Source: Oscillospiraceae bacterium (lineage in GTDB: Bacteria; Bacillota; Clostridia; Oscillospirales; Oscillospiraceae). Taken from it: a DNA stretch of 64,000 bases. Under the pieces are notes generated by a model that saw nothing but the letters and a program-made list of their open reading frames with translations, made no database searches and was not told the DNA's origin. Below, one piece after another: positions 1-7,244 of the stretch; within the stretch, counting starts at the first letter, position 1; every line of letters begins with the position of its first letter. The translations under genes were made by a program, and so were the position numbers. Location: assembly GCA_017405865.1 (NCBI GenBank), contig JAFQZN010000008.1, positions 145,539 through 209,538 of the forward strand, read 5' to 3'.

Positions 1-1302
1 TTCGCAACAGGTCGCGTCCTCGCGGGAAACAGTCACGTGTCCGCAGTCGGCGCAGTACCACGCGGGAATCTGGTGGCCCCACCAAAGCTGGCGGGAGATA
101 CACCAGTCGCGCACGTTCTCCATCCAGTTGGTGTAGATCTTGGTGAAGCGTTCGGGAACGAACTTCGTTTCGCCCTCGTTCACCACGCGCAGCGCTTCCT
201 TTGCCAGCGGCTTCATCTTCACGAACCACTGCGCGGAGATGATCGGCTCGACGTCGCGGTGGCAGCGATAGCAGGTGCCGACGTTGTGGCTGTACGGCTC
301 GACCTTGACGAGATAGCCCTGCTCTTCCAGGTCGGCTACGATCTGCTTTCTCGCCTCGTAGCGATCCAGACCCTCGTACTTGCCGCCGAATTCATTGACC
401 TTGCCGTTGTCGTCCAAAACGCGGATGATCTCAAGATTATGACGCAGACCGACTTCAAAGTCGTTCGGGTCATGCGCAGGCGTCATCTTCACGCAGCCGG
501 TGCCGAAGTCCATTTCGGCGTAATCGTCAGCGACGATCGGTATCTCCTTGTTCACGAGCGGCAGAATGACCGTCTTGCCGACGATCGCCTGATAGCGCTC
601 GTCGTTCGGGTTGACGCATACGCCGCTATCGCCGAGCATTGTCTCCGGACGGGTCGTGGCAACGATGACCTCGCCGCTGCCGTCGGTAAGAGGATAGCGG
701 ATATGCCAGAGATTGCCGGGCTTGTCAACGTACTCAACCTCGGCGTCAGACAGCGCGGTGACGCAGTGCGGACACCAGTTGATGATGCGGCTGCCCTTGT
801 AAATCAAGCCCTGTTCATAGAGGTTGACAAAGACCTCACGCACGGCCTTGGAGCAGCCCTCGTCCATCGTGAAGCGCGCGCGGTCCCAGTCACAGGACGC
901 GCCGAGCTTCTTCTGCTGCTCGACGATGCGATTGCCGTACTGGTGCTTCCACGCCCAGACCCTTTCAAGAAACTTTTCTCTGCCGAGGTCGTAGCGTGTG
1001 AGGCCTTCCTTGCGCAGCTCCTCTTCGACCTTGATCTGCGTGGCGATGCCCGCATGATCTACGCCGGGAAGCCACAGGGCGGCATAGCCCTGCATGCGCT
1101 TGAAGCGGATCAGCACGTCCTGCAGCGCTGCGTCCATCGCATGGCCCATGTGCAGCTGCCCCGTGACGTTGGGGGGAGGCATGACGATCGTAAACGGCTT
1201 TTTCTCCGGGTCGCGTTCCGTATGGAAGTAGCCGCCGTCGCTCCAGAACTGATACAGCTTGGACTCCACTTCCTGCGGATTATAGGTTTTCGGTAATTCC
1301 AT
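1..1302 (-). CDS. valS: Valyl-tRNA synthetase, N-terminal part (runs off the left edge)
   Basis: Class I aminoacyl-tRNA synthetase that charges tRNA-Val in the cytoplasm. I translated the minus strand by hand: it opens [14 protein letters not shown] and carries the class I signature as HMGH at about residues 51-54, preceded by PPPNVTG. It continues through the CP1 editing domain ([10 protein letters not shown], later [10 protein letters not shown]), and the synthetase motif [10 protein letters not shown] appears as [11 protein letters not shown]. 434 codons are visible. The KMSKS loop lies outside the window. The start at 1302 is fixed by an AAGGAG ribosome site just upstream. Expression is expected to be controlled by the T-box leader that precedes it. 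Identification is firm. Confidence 0.97.
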   Translation of the reverse strand, partial: MELPKTYNPQEVESKLYQFWSDGGYFHTERDPEKKPFTIVMPPPNVTGQLHMGHAMDAALQDVLIRFKRMQGYAALWLPGVDHAGIATQIKVEEELRKEGLTRYDLGREKFLERVWAWKHQYGNRIVEQQKKLGASCDWDRARFTMDEGCSKAVREVFVNLYEQGLIYKGSRIINWCPHCVTALSDAEVEYVDKPGNLWHIRYPLTDGSGEVIVATTRPETMLGDSGVCVNPNDERYQAIVGKTVILPLVNKEIPIVADDYAEMDFGTGCVKMTPAHDPNDFEVGLRHNLEIIRVLDDNGKVNEFGGKYEGLDRYEARKQIVADLEEQGYLVKVEPYSHNVGTCYRCHRDVEPIISAQWFVKMKPLAKEALRVVNEGETKFVPERFTKIYTNWMENVRDWCISRQLWWGHQIPAWYCADCGHVTVSREDATCCE

Positions 1303-1323
1303 TCTATCTGCTCCTTTTCCATG

Positions 1324-1354
1324 AAAAAACGCCCTGATCTTTTCAGATCAGGGC
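1324..1354 (-). terminator. Regulated terminator of the valS T-box
   Basis: An inverted repeat GCCCTGATCT...AGATCAGGGC (1331-1354) with a 4-nt loop is followed on the minus strand by a run of T (1324-1330), just before the valS ribosome site. Its 5' arm lies right after the T-box sequence, the usual arrangement for a mutually exclusive antiterminator. Confidence 0.92.
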
Positions 1355-1560
1355 GATAGTATACCGCGGTACCACCTGAATTCCCGCTGACGCGGGCGCT
1401 CAAACGCTCTGTAACGGGAGCAGCCGCACAGGCTTACTTCCGTTCAGCCTGCGCACTCGGGAGCGACCTTCTCCGGCAACCGACAGGAACTTGCACCAAC
1501 CGTTCCCTCTCTTTGATCGGACCGCGCGGATACTCCTCTCCGTCAACGTGTTTCAATCTT
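1324..1560 (-). promoter_or_regulatory. T-box riboswitch leader of valS
   Basis: A leader of about 240 nt lies between the promoter and valS. It contains the conserved T-box sequence AGGTGGTACCGCG (minus strand, about 1365-1377), which pairs with the uncharged tRNA acceptor end, and an AGAGAGGGA element typical of stem I. A GUC triplet at 1465-1467 sits in the GAAGGTC context where the specifier codon is expected, which fits valine. The leader ends in an intrinsic terminator. Known mechanism: uncharged tRNA-Val stabilises the antiterminator and lets transcription reach valS. The family call is firm; the specifier position is my reading without a folding calculation. Confidence 0.93.
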
Positions 1561-1565
1561 TTGCT

Positions 1566-1594
1566 ATGATACCCAACGGATCGGCTTTTGTCAA
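1566..1594 (-). promoter_or_regulatory. SigA-type promoter for valS
   Basis: On the minus strand a perfect -35 TTGACA (1589-1594) is followed after 17 bp by a -10 TATCAT (1566-1571). It lies immediately upstream of the T-box leader, and only a few bases past the stop codon of the phosphohexomutase gene, so valS is an independent transcription unit. Confidence 0.85.
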
Positions 1595-1597
1595 GAA

Positions 1598-3301
1598 TTA
1601 TTTTGGCGCGTAAGCGTTCATTGCCTCGGCAAGACCGGTGAGCAGGGCCTTCGCCTTATTCTGATCAAGATCCACGGCCGTCAGATAGAGCTTGACCTTC
1701 GGCTCCGTGCCGGACGGGCGGACGATCACACTGCCCTTGTCGCCGAGCGTCAGCGTCACGACGTTGGACTTCGGCAGCGTGACGGGCGTTTCTTCTCCCG
1801 TCAGCAGATCGCGCGAAACGCGGCTTTGGTAGTCGGTGCAGACCGTGACGGGAACGCCGCAAAGCTCCTTCGGCGTGTTGGCGCGGAAATCAGACATGAA
1901 CTTTGCGGAAATCTCCATTGCGTTCGGCCCCTTCAGCTCGATGCTGATGACCTTAGCCTCATGGTAGCCAAGCTCTGCATACAGCGCGTCCATCTTCTGC
2001 GCCATATTCATGCCCTCGCGCTTCAGCTTCGCCGCCAGATCGCACGTCAGCATGGAGGCAACGACGGCGTCCTTGTCTCTTGCGTAGGTGCCCTTGAGGT
2101 AGCCGCAGCTTTCCTCGAAGCCGAAGACGAAGCGGTTTTCCTCGCCCTTTTCCTCCAGCGCAAGGATTTCGCCGCCGATGTACTTGAAGCCAGTCAGCAC
2201 GGAGCGCATTTTGACGCCGTACTTTGCCGCGACCTTATCGGCAAGCGGCGAGGAGACGATGCTCTTGACGGCGACGGGGTCCTTCGGCAGCTTACCCTGC
2301 GCGGACAGCTCGCCGAGAACATAGTCGAGCAGGAGGCAGCCAAGCTCGTTTCCGGACAGCTTGCGGAAGCCGTCTTCCCAAGGAACGGCGATCGCAACGC
2401 GGTCACAGTCCGGGTCCGTGCCGAGAATCAGATCGGGATGGGTCGTTTTGGCGATCTTGTAGCATTCGTTCAGTGCGGCGTCCGTCTCCGGGTTCGGATA
2501 TTCGCAGGTCTTGAAATCGCCGTCCGGCTGCTCCTGCACCTTCACCACGTCGACGTTCACGCCGATCCTGCCGAGAATGTCGCGGACGGGCTTGTTGCCG
2601 GTGCCGCACAGCGGCGTGTAGAGCAGGTTCAGATTGTCGGACTTTTCAAGAGCGATACGCTCGTTCAAAACGGTCTGATAATAGCGCTCCCACAGCTCCG
2701 GCGCGATGAACTCGACCATGCCGGCAGCCATTTGCTCTTCAAAGGTCTTCTCCTGCGGAATGAAATACGGGATCTTTGAGATCTCGTTGAATACCACGGC
2801 GGCGGGCTCGTCCGTCATCTGGCAGCCGTCGGAGCCGTAGCATTTTACGCCATTGTACGCGCCGGCGTTATGGCTCGCCGTGATCATGACGCCGCAGCCG
2901 CAGCCGAGCTGGCGGACGGCATAGGAGAGCATCGGGGTCGGCGCAAGCTCGTGGTAGACGTAGACGTGGATGCCGCGTTCTGCCAGCGCACAGGCGCAGA
3001 TCTCTGCAAACTTACGGGAATTGTGGCGGGAGTCGTAGCCGATGGCGCACTTCTGCGGAAGATCGGTCGCGGAGAGCCACGCGGCAAGCCCCTGTGCCGT
3101 ACGGCGTACGGTGAAGCGGTTCAGGCGATTGCAGCCGACGCCCATGATGCCGCGAATGCCGGCAGTGCCGAATTGCAGCTCCGCGCCGAAGGCGCTCTTC
3201 ATTTCGTCTTCGTCATTTGCCATCGCGTCCAGCTTTTCGCGGCAGCTGTCGCAGACCGGCGCATTTTCCAACCAATAGCGGTAGCGTTCCAAGTAGTCCA
3301 T
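1598..3301 (-). CDS. pgcA: Phosphoglucomutase/phosphomannomutase, alpha-D-phosphohexomutase family
   Basis: Interconverts hexose-6-phosphate and hexose-1-phosphate, feeding nucleotide-sugar synthesis (the galE and rfbA products encoded here need glucose-1-phosphate). The 567-aa length fits PgcA-type enzymes. The phosphoserine loop TASHN is at 141-145 (Ser143), the magnesium loop DPDCDR at 296-301, the sugar-specificity loop FEESCGY at 395-401, and a phosphate-binding RPSGTEPK near residue 530. The start at 3301 has an AGGAGG site. Glucose versus mannose preference cannot be read from the sequence. It lies alone between a terminator and the valS promoter. Confidence 0.92.
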   Translation of the reverse strand: MDYLERYRYWLENAPVCDSCREKLDAMANDEDEMKSAFGAELQFGTAGIRGIMGVGCNRLNRFTVRRTAQGLAAWLSATDLPQKCAIGYDSRHNSRKFAEICACALAERGIHVYVYHELAPTPMLSYAVRQLGCGCGVMITASHNAGAYNGVKCYGSDGCQMTDEPAAVVFNEISKIPYFIPQEKTFEEQMAAGMVEFIAPELWERYYQTVLNERIALEKSDNLNLLYTPLCGTGNKPVRDILGRIGVNVDVVKVQEQPDGDFKTCEYPNPETDAALNECYKIAKTTHPDLILGTDPDCDRVAIAVPWEDGFRKLSGNELGCLLLDYVLGELSAQGKLPKDPVAVKSIVSSPLADKVAAKYGVKMRSVLTGFKYIGGEILALEEKGEENRFVFGFEESCGYLKGTYARDKDAVVASMLTCDLAAKLKREGMNMAQKMDALYAELGYHEAKVISIELKGPNAMEISAKFMSDFRANTPKELCGVPVTVCTDYQSRVSRDLLTGEETPVTLPKSNVVTLTLGDKGSVIVRPSGTEPKVKLYLTAVDLDQNKAKALLTGLAEAMNAYAPK

Positions 3302-3319
3302 TTGTAACCTCCTGATTTG

Positions 3320-3356
3320 AAAAAACAGGTCAATTGTGGAGAATTGACCTGTTTAA
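3320..3356 (-). terminator. Intrinsic terminator (or attenuator) between the coiled-coil gene and the phosphohexomutase
   Basis: On the minus strand AACAGGTCAATT pairs with AATTGACCTGTT around a short loop (3324-3354) and is followed by a T run (3320-3325). It ends the uvrC-rsmD-coaD-coiled-coil group. It is only about 20 bp from the next start codon, so the mutase gene must rely on read-through or on a promoter upstream of the hairpin. Confidence 0.8.
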
Positions 3357-3365
3357 AATACACAA

Positions 3366-3884
3366 TTAGATATCTTCGATGATGGGAGAATCCTGCGGCT
3401 GCGGCTGCTGCGGCGCCTGCTGCGGGCTGACGAGGCCGTGGAATCTCGAGCGGGAGTCACGGATCGTGGAGAGCGCTTCGGCAATCGTCTCTTCGGTCGT
3501 GCGCAGGGAGTTATCCACGTAGTCGTTCGTGACCTGCTTCAGCTCTTTGATTTTCTGCTGTGCGGCGCGAACCATCTCGTTGGCCTGTGCCTTTGCTTCG
3601 CTATAGATGGCTTCCTGCGTAACGAGCTGACGGGCCTGCGCCTTGGCGTCCTTCAGGATCGTCTCCGCTTCGCGCTTCGCGCTGTTAATCAATTCACTGC
3701 GGGACTCGACGATCGTCTTTGCCTGCTTCAGCTCGCCGGGGAGCCTGTTGCTGATCTCGTCAAGCAGATCCAATACACGCTCGCGCTCCAATGCGCACTT
3801 GTCTCCGCTGAAGGGAACGCCCTTCGCATCCTGCACCATTTCGTACAACGTGCTGATCAGATTCTCAATGTCATGTTCGTTCAT
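3366..3884 (-). CDS. Coiled-coil protein of unknown function next to coaD
   Basis: A 172-aa soluble protein dominated by Ala/Lys/Glu/Gln-rich helices from about residue 50 to 140 (stretches such as SAKREAETILKDAKAQARQ), which should form a long coiled coil like ATP synthase b/E subunits or DivIVA-type proteins. It ends in a Pro/Gln-rich tail. No catalytic motif is visible. Its ATG overlaps the coaD stop in an ATGA junction, with AAGGAG inside coaD, so it is translationally coupled. Similar coiled-coil proteins follow coaD in many Clostridia; the function is not known to me. Confidence 0.75.
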   Translation of the reverse strand: MNEHDIENLISTLYEMVQDAKGVPFSGDKCALERERVLDLLDEISNRLPGELKQAKTIVESRSELINSAKREAETILKDAKAQARQLVTQEAIYSEAKAQANEMVRAAQQKIKELKQVTNDYVDNSLRTTEETIAEALSTIRDSRSRFHGLVSPQQAPQQPQPQDSPIIEDI

Positions 3885-4387
3885 TTTTCGTTCTCCTTAT
3901 TGTCAGAATTATTCCTAATTCTTTGTTGAAACTGTTGCAAAATCTGCGGCGGCAGAAGCTCGGAAACGTCCGCACCGTAGGAAGCCAGTTCCTTGACTGC
4001 GCTGGAGCTTAAGTACATATATTGATGCTCGGCAGTCAGGAAAAGAGATTCCAGCTCGGGGTTTAGCTTCCGGTTGATCATCGCCATCTGGAATTCCTTC
4101 TCAAAATCGGAGCCTGCGCGCAGACCCTTGATGATCGTGCAGCAGCCGTGTTCCTTTGCATAGGCGGCAAGCAGCCCGCCGAAGGAATCAATCTCCACGT
4201 TCGGCAGATGCGCGCACACGCTATGCAGGAACGCTTCCCGCTCCTCCAGCGAAAACAGCGCGCGCTTTTCGGCATTGACCATCACGCAGACGATCAGACG
4301 GTCAAAGAGCTTTGCCGCTCGTTCAATGATGTTCAGATGCCCGTTCGTTACGGGATCAAAGCTGCCTGGATAGACGGCAATTCTCAT
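3881..4387 (-). CDS. coaD: Phosphopantetheine adenylyltransferase
   Basis: Fourth step of coenzyme A synthesis: ATP + 4'-phosphopantetheine gives dephospho-CoA + PPi. The nucleotidyltransferase signature GSFDPVTNGH is at residues 8-17, KGLRAGSDF at 86-94 and YLSSSAVKE at 124-132. The 168-aa length is normal. The start has a GGAGGA site and overlaps the rsmD stop (ATGA); the stop overlaps the next gene in the same way, so the group rsmD-coaD-coiled-coil is coupled. Confidence 0.97.
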   Translation of the reverse strand: MRIAVYPGSFDPVTNGHLNIIERAAKLFDRLIVCVMVNAEKRALFSLEEREAFLHSVCAHLPNVEIDSFGGLLAAYAKEHGCCTIIKGLRAGSDFEKEFQMAMINRKLNPELESLFLTAEHQYMYLSSSAVKELASYGADVSELLPPQILQQFQQRIRNNSDNKENEK

Positions 4388-4935
4388 ACGGTATCCTCCG
4401 CGCGGCGGAACAACGTGATTGTCGTCTTGCCGTAGTTATAGTCTTTGGAACGTACCAGACCCGGAAATTTGTCGTTCAACGGCTTTCCGAGCGGGCGTTC
4501 TGCAATAATTATACCACCTTCTGCCAAAATGTCAATTTCCGAGATGCGTTTTATTGCATTTTCTAAAGATTTTTCTGCATAAGGCGGGTCAAGAAAGATC
4601 AATCGAAAGCGTTTTCTGCACCGTGACAGGTAAGAAAGGTAATCCGAGCAGATCACCTCCGCCTTTTCTTCCAGATGCGTCCGGCGGAGATTCTCGCGGA
4701 TGACGCGAATCGCATCCGTGCGTTCGTCAATAAAAACGGCATGTGCCGCTCCCCTGCTCAACGCCTCAATGCCGAGCTGGCCGGAGCCGGCAAATAGATC
4801 GAGGACGCTGCCCGCGATCTCATATTGGATAATATTGAACAGCGCCTGCTTGACTCTGTCCGCCGTCGGGCGGGTCGCAAGGCCGTCCGGCGCTTTCAGA
4901 TTCGTGCCGCGCGCGCTGCCGGTAATCACTCTCAT
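4384..4935 (-). CDS. rsmD: 16S rRNA (guanine966-N2)-methyltransferase
   Basis: SAM-dependent methylation of 16S rRNA. The 183-aa protein shows the family start RVITGSARG, the RPTADRVKQALF segment, the SAM loop LDLFAGSGQLG (about 45-55) and the N6/N2-methyltransferase motif DPPY at 116-119. The rsmD-coaD pair is a classic Firmicute neighbourhood. Its ATG overlaps the uvrC stop by 4 bp, suggesting one transcript with uvrC. Confidence 0.95.
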   Translation of the reverse strand: MRVITGSARGTNLKAPDGLATRPTADRVKQALFNIIQYEIAGSVLDLFAGSGQLGIEALSRGAAHAVFIDERTDAIRVIRENLRRTHLEEKAEVICSDYLSYLSRCRKRFRLIFLDPPYAEKSLENAIKRISEIDILAEGGIIIAERPLGKPLNDKFPGLVRSKDYNYGKTTITLFRRAEDTV

Positions 4936-6749
4936 GGCTCACTCCGAAAATATGCATAGACTTTTTCCGCAGCTGTGTGCGGCAGAACGGTTTCCAGCTC
5001 TTCCAAGCTCGCGCTTCGTATCGCAGAGACGGATTTAAAATGCCGCAGCAGCGCAAGCCGCCGCTTCTCTCCGATGCCCTCGATACCGTCCAGCTGCGAG
5101 CCCTTCACGCGCTTGCTGCGCAGGGTTCTGTGGTAGGTGATCGCAAAACGGTGGGTTTCCTCCTGAATCCTGCCGATCAGAGCGAAGACGGCAGGCGTCG
5201 CCTGAATGCCGATCTCCTGCCCCTCGGGCGTGACCAGCGCTCTGGTACGGTGGCGGTTGTCCTTGACCATGCCGAAAATCGGCAGATGAACCCCCATGAG
5301 ATCAAGGGCTTCCTTCACCGTCTGCGCGTGGACTGCGCCGCCGTCAATCAACAGTACGTCGGGGCATTCGGCAAAGCCCTTGTCGCCGTCCAGATATCGG
5401 CAAAAGCGCCTGCAAAGGACCTGCCGCATGGAGGCGTAGTCGTCCTGATCGTCCAGCCCCTCCACCTTAAAGCGCTTGTAATCACTCTTTTTCGGCTTGC
5501 CGTCGACGAAAACGGTCATTGACGCAACGATGTCCGTTCCGGCCGTGTTGGAAATATCGTAGGCCTCTAGACGTGCAGGATAGTGCTCCAGCCCCAACAT
5601 GTTCTGCAGGAGCGTCAGCGTTCCGCTGATCCGCTCCGCCGCCGTCGTGGCGCGTTCTGCCTCTTCCTGCGCGTTCTTATTCGCAAGCTCGGACAGCTTC
5701 TTGTTGTCGCCCCGCTTTGGCACGAGGAAGTGAACTTTTATCTCCAGCTGTTCCAAAAGCAGCTGCGCAAACGGAACGGCGTCCTCCATTGCAAACGGCA
5801 GAAGCACACGCTTCGGGGCCGCCTTTCTCGCAAGATAATATTGCTTAACCAGTGAAGACAGCGCCTCTTCCGGCTCATCCGTCGCGGCAAGAAGCTCGTA
5901 CTCCTTGTCCATCAGATTGCCGCCGATAAAATGCAGCACGGCAAAGCAGGCCTTCGCTTCCGTCTGATACCAGCCGATCACGTCCGTATCCGCCATCGTA
6001 CCGGCGGTAACGAGCTGCTTCTGACTTAACGATTCGATCGCCTTCAGGCGGTCGCGACAGAGCGCCGCTTGCTCGAAATCCAGCTGCTCGGCTGCCTGCT
6101 CCATTCGCTTGCGCAAATCATCGCACAGCGGCTTCTGCTTTCCTTCCAGCAGCAGCTGCGCCTGCTCCATGAGGGCGTGATACTCCTCCTGCGTTTTTTC
6201 CCTGCGGCACCAGCCAGCGCACTGCTCCAGATGGAAATTCAGGCAGGGCCGGTCTTTCCCGACGTCACGCGGGAATTTTCGGCTGCAGTCAGGGAGCTTG
6301 AAGGTCGTGCGGATGACGTCGATCACCTGCTGGGACCTCCCCCTGCTGCCGTATGGCCCGAAATACTTTGCGCCGTCGTCCTTGACGCGGTTGGCAAGCG
6401 TGATGCGGGGATACGGCTCGCGCAGATCGAGGCGCAGATAGGGATAGCCCTTGTCGTCCTTCAGGAGGATGTTGTACTTGGGCATATAGTGCTTGATCAG
6501 CGAGCATTCGAGCACCAGCGCTTCAAATTCCGACGCGGCGCGGATCGTCTCAAAGTGGTCAACAAGAGAAACCATGCGGCGCGTTTTGGCCGTATGCGAC
6601 GCCGTGTCCTGAAAATACTGGCTGACGCGGTTTTTCAGTTTTTTGGCCTTGCCGACGTAGATGACCGTATCGGAGGCGTCCTTCATCAGATAGACGCCCG
6701 GCTCATACGGCAGCGACAGCGCGGCTAGCTTCAGCTCTTCTCTTGTCAT
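4932..6749 (-). CDS. uvrC: Excinuclease ABC subunit C
   Basis: Nuclease of nucleotide excision repair that makes both incisions around the lesion in the UvrBC complex. The 605-aa protein has an N-terminal GIY-YIG domain (EPGVYLMKD, VIYVGKAKKLKNR), a UvrB-binding UVR segment around 200-235, a catalytic RNase H-like domain (AYDISNTAGTDIV, VLLIDGGAVH) and C-terminal helix-hairpin-helix (LDGIEGIGEKRR). I chose ATG 6749 over the longer frame to 6788. It has GGAGGTG at the right distance, begins MTREELKL, and the longer version would run into the preceding terminator hairpin. Confidence 0.96.
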   Translation of the reverse strand: MTREELKLAALSLPYEPGVYLMKDASDTVIYVGKAKKLKNRVSQYFQDTASHTAKTRRMVSLVDHFETIRAASEFEALVLECSLIKHYMPKYNILLKDDKGYPYLRLDLREPYPRITLANRVKDDGAKYFGPYGSRGRSQQVIDVIRTTFKLPDCSRKFPRDVGKDRPCLNFHLEQCAGWCRREKTQEEYHALMEQAQLLLEGKQKPLCDDLRKRMEQAAEQLDFEQAALCRDRLKAIESLSQKQLVTAGTMADTDVIGWYQTEAKACFAVLHFIGGNLMDKEYELLAATDEPEEALSSLVKQYYLARKAAPKRVLLPFAMEDAVPFAQLLLEQLEIKVHFLVPKRGDNKKLSELANKNAQEEAERATTAAERISGTLTLLQNMLGLEHYPARLEAYDISNTAGTDIVASMTVFVDGKPKKSDYKRFKVEGLDDQDDYASMRQVLCRRFCRYLDGDKGFAECPDVLLIDGGAVHAQTVKEALDLMGVHLPIFGMVKDNRHRTRALVTPEGQEIGIQATPAVFALIGRIQEETHRFAITYHRTLRSKRVKGSQLDGIEGIGEKRRLALLRHFKSVSAIRSASLEELETVLPHTAAEKVYAYFRSEP

Positions 6750-6786
6750 AAACACCTCCGAAGCCAAATTGCCTTTCCTGTGATAC

Positions 6787-6824
6787 AAAGCTGTCCCAAG
6801 CGCCTTCGCGTTTGGGACAGCTTT
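6787..6824 (-). terminator. Intrinsic terminator after the HPr gene
   Basis: A 13-bp perfect stem AAAGCTGTCCCAA / TTGGGACAGCTTT surrounds a GC-rich loop (6787-6824). The T tract on the minus strand is short. It lies between the HPr stop codon and uvrC, making HPr monocistronic. Confidence 0.75.
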
Positions 6825-6835
6825 ACTATCTGATC

Positions 6836-7096
6836 TTAATAAATGTCCTTCACAAGCATGGCAGACAATGCCTTGACAGCAGCCTCTTCGTCGGGGCCTT
6901 CCGCGATCAGTGTGATCTCCGTGTCGGTCATGATACCCATGGAGAGAACGCCAAGAAGGCTCTTTGCATTGATCTTGCGCTCGTCAGCCTCAATCCAGAT
7001 GCTGGAACGAAATTCGTTCGCCTTCTGAATGAAGTAGGTTGCAAATCGATTGTGAAGTCCGGATTCACATTTTACGATGGTTTTTTCTGTATACAT
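6836..7096 (-). CDS. HPr-family phosphocarrier protein
   Basis: An 86-aa HPr-fold protein. In the PTS, HPr passes phosphate from enzyme I to sugar transporters via His15; in Firmicutes phosphorylation of Ser46 makes it a co-regulator of carbon catabolite control. Here His15 (SGLHNRF), Arg17 and Ser46 (NAKSLLGVLSMGI) all fall at the canonical positions. The usual ARPA after the histidine is NRFA, so it is a divergent HPr or Crh-like paralogue rather than a textbook PtsH. No enzyme I gene is nearby. It has its own promoter and terminator. Confidence 0.9.
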   Translation of the reverse strand: MYTEKTIVKCESGLHNRFATYFIQKANEFRSSIWIEADERKINAKSLLGVLSMGIMTDTEITLIAEGPDEEAAVKALSAMLVKDIY

Positions 7097-7140
7097 GCGT
7101 AGCCACTCCTTAAAAAGCGAAAATGCTTACAGCTATAAGT

Positions 7141-7169
7141 AATATACGCAACTCATTCGCATTTGTCAA
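7141..7169 (-). promoter_or_regulatory. SigA-type promoter for the HPr gene
   Basis: Minus-strand TTGACA (7164-7169), a 17-bp spacer, and TATATT (7141-7146), followed by a short leader and an AAGGAG site before the ATG at 7096. It lies between the mutS2 stop and the HPr gene. Confidence 0.85.
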
Positions 7170-7244
7170 CTACTTTTTTCGCGCCGGAAACATCTTGCAT
7201 TTTACGCGGAGCAGGCAAAGAAACTGTCGAAATGCGCACAAGCA

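Noticed and set aside
37..1296. Long open frame of 419 codons on the plus strand
   Set aside because: It is the antisense shadow of valS; the minus-strand translation has the HIGH-type signature and editing motifs, while the plus frame matches nothing and lacks a ribosome site.
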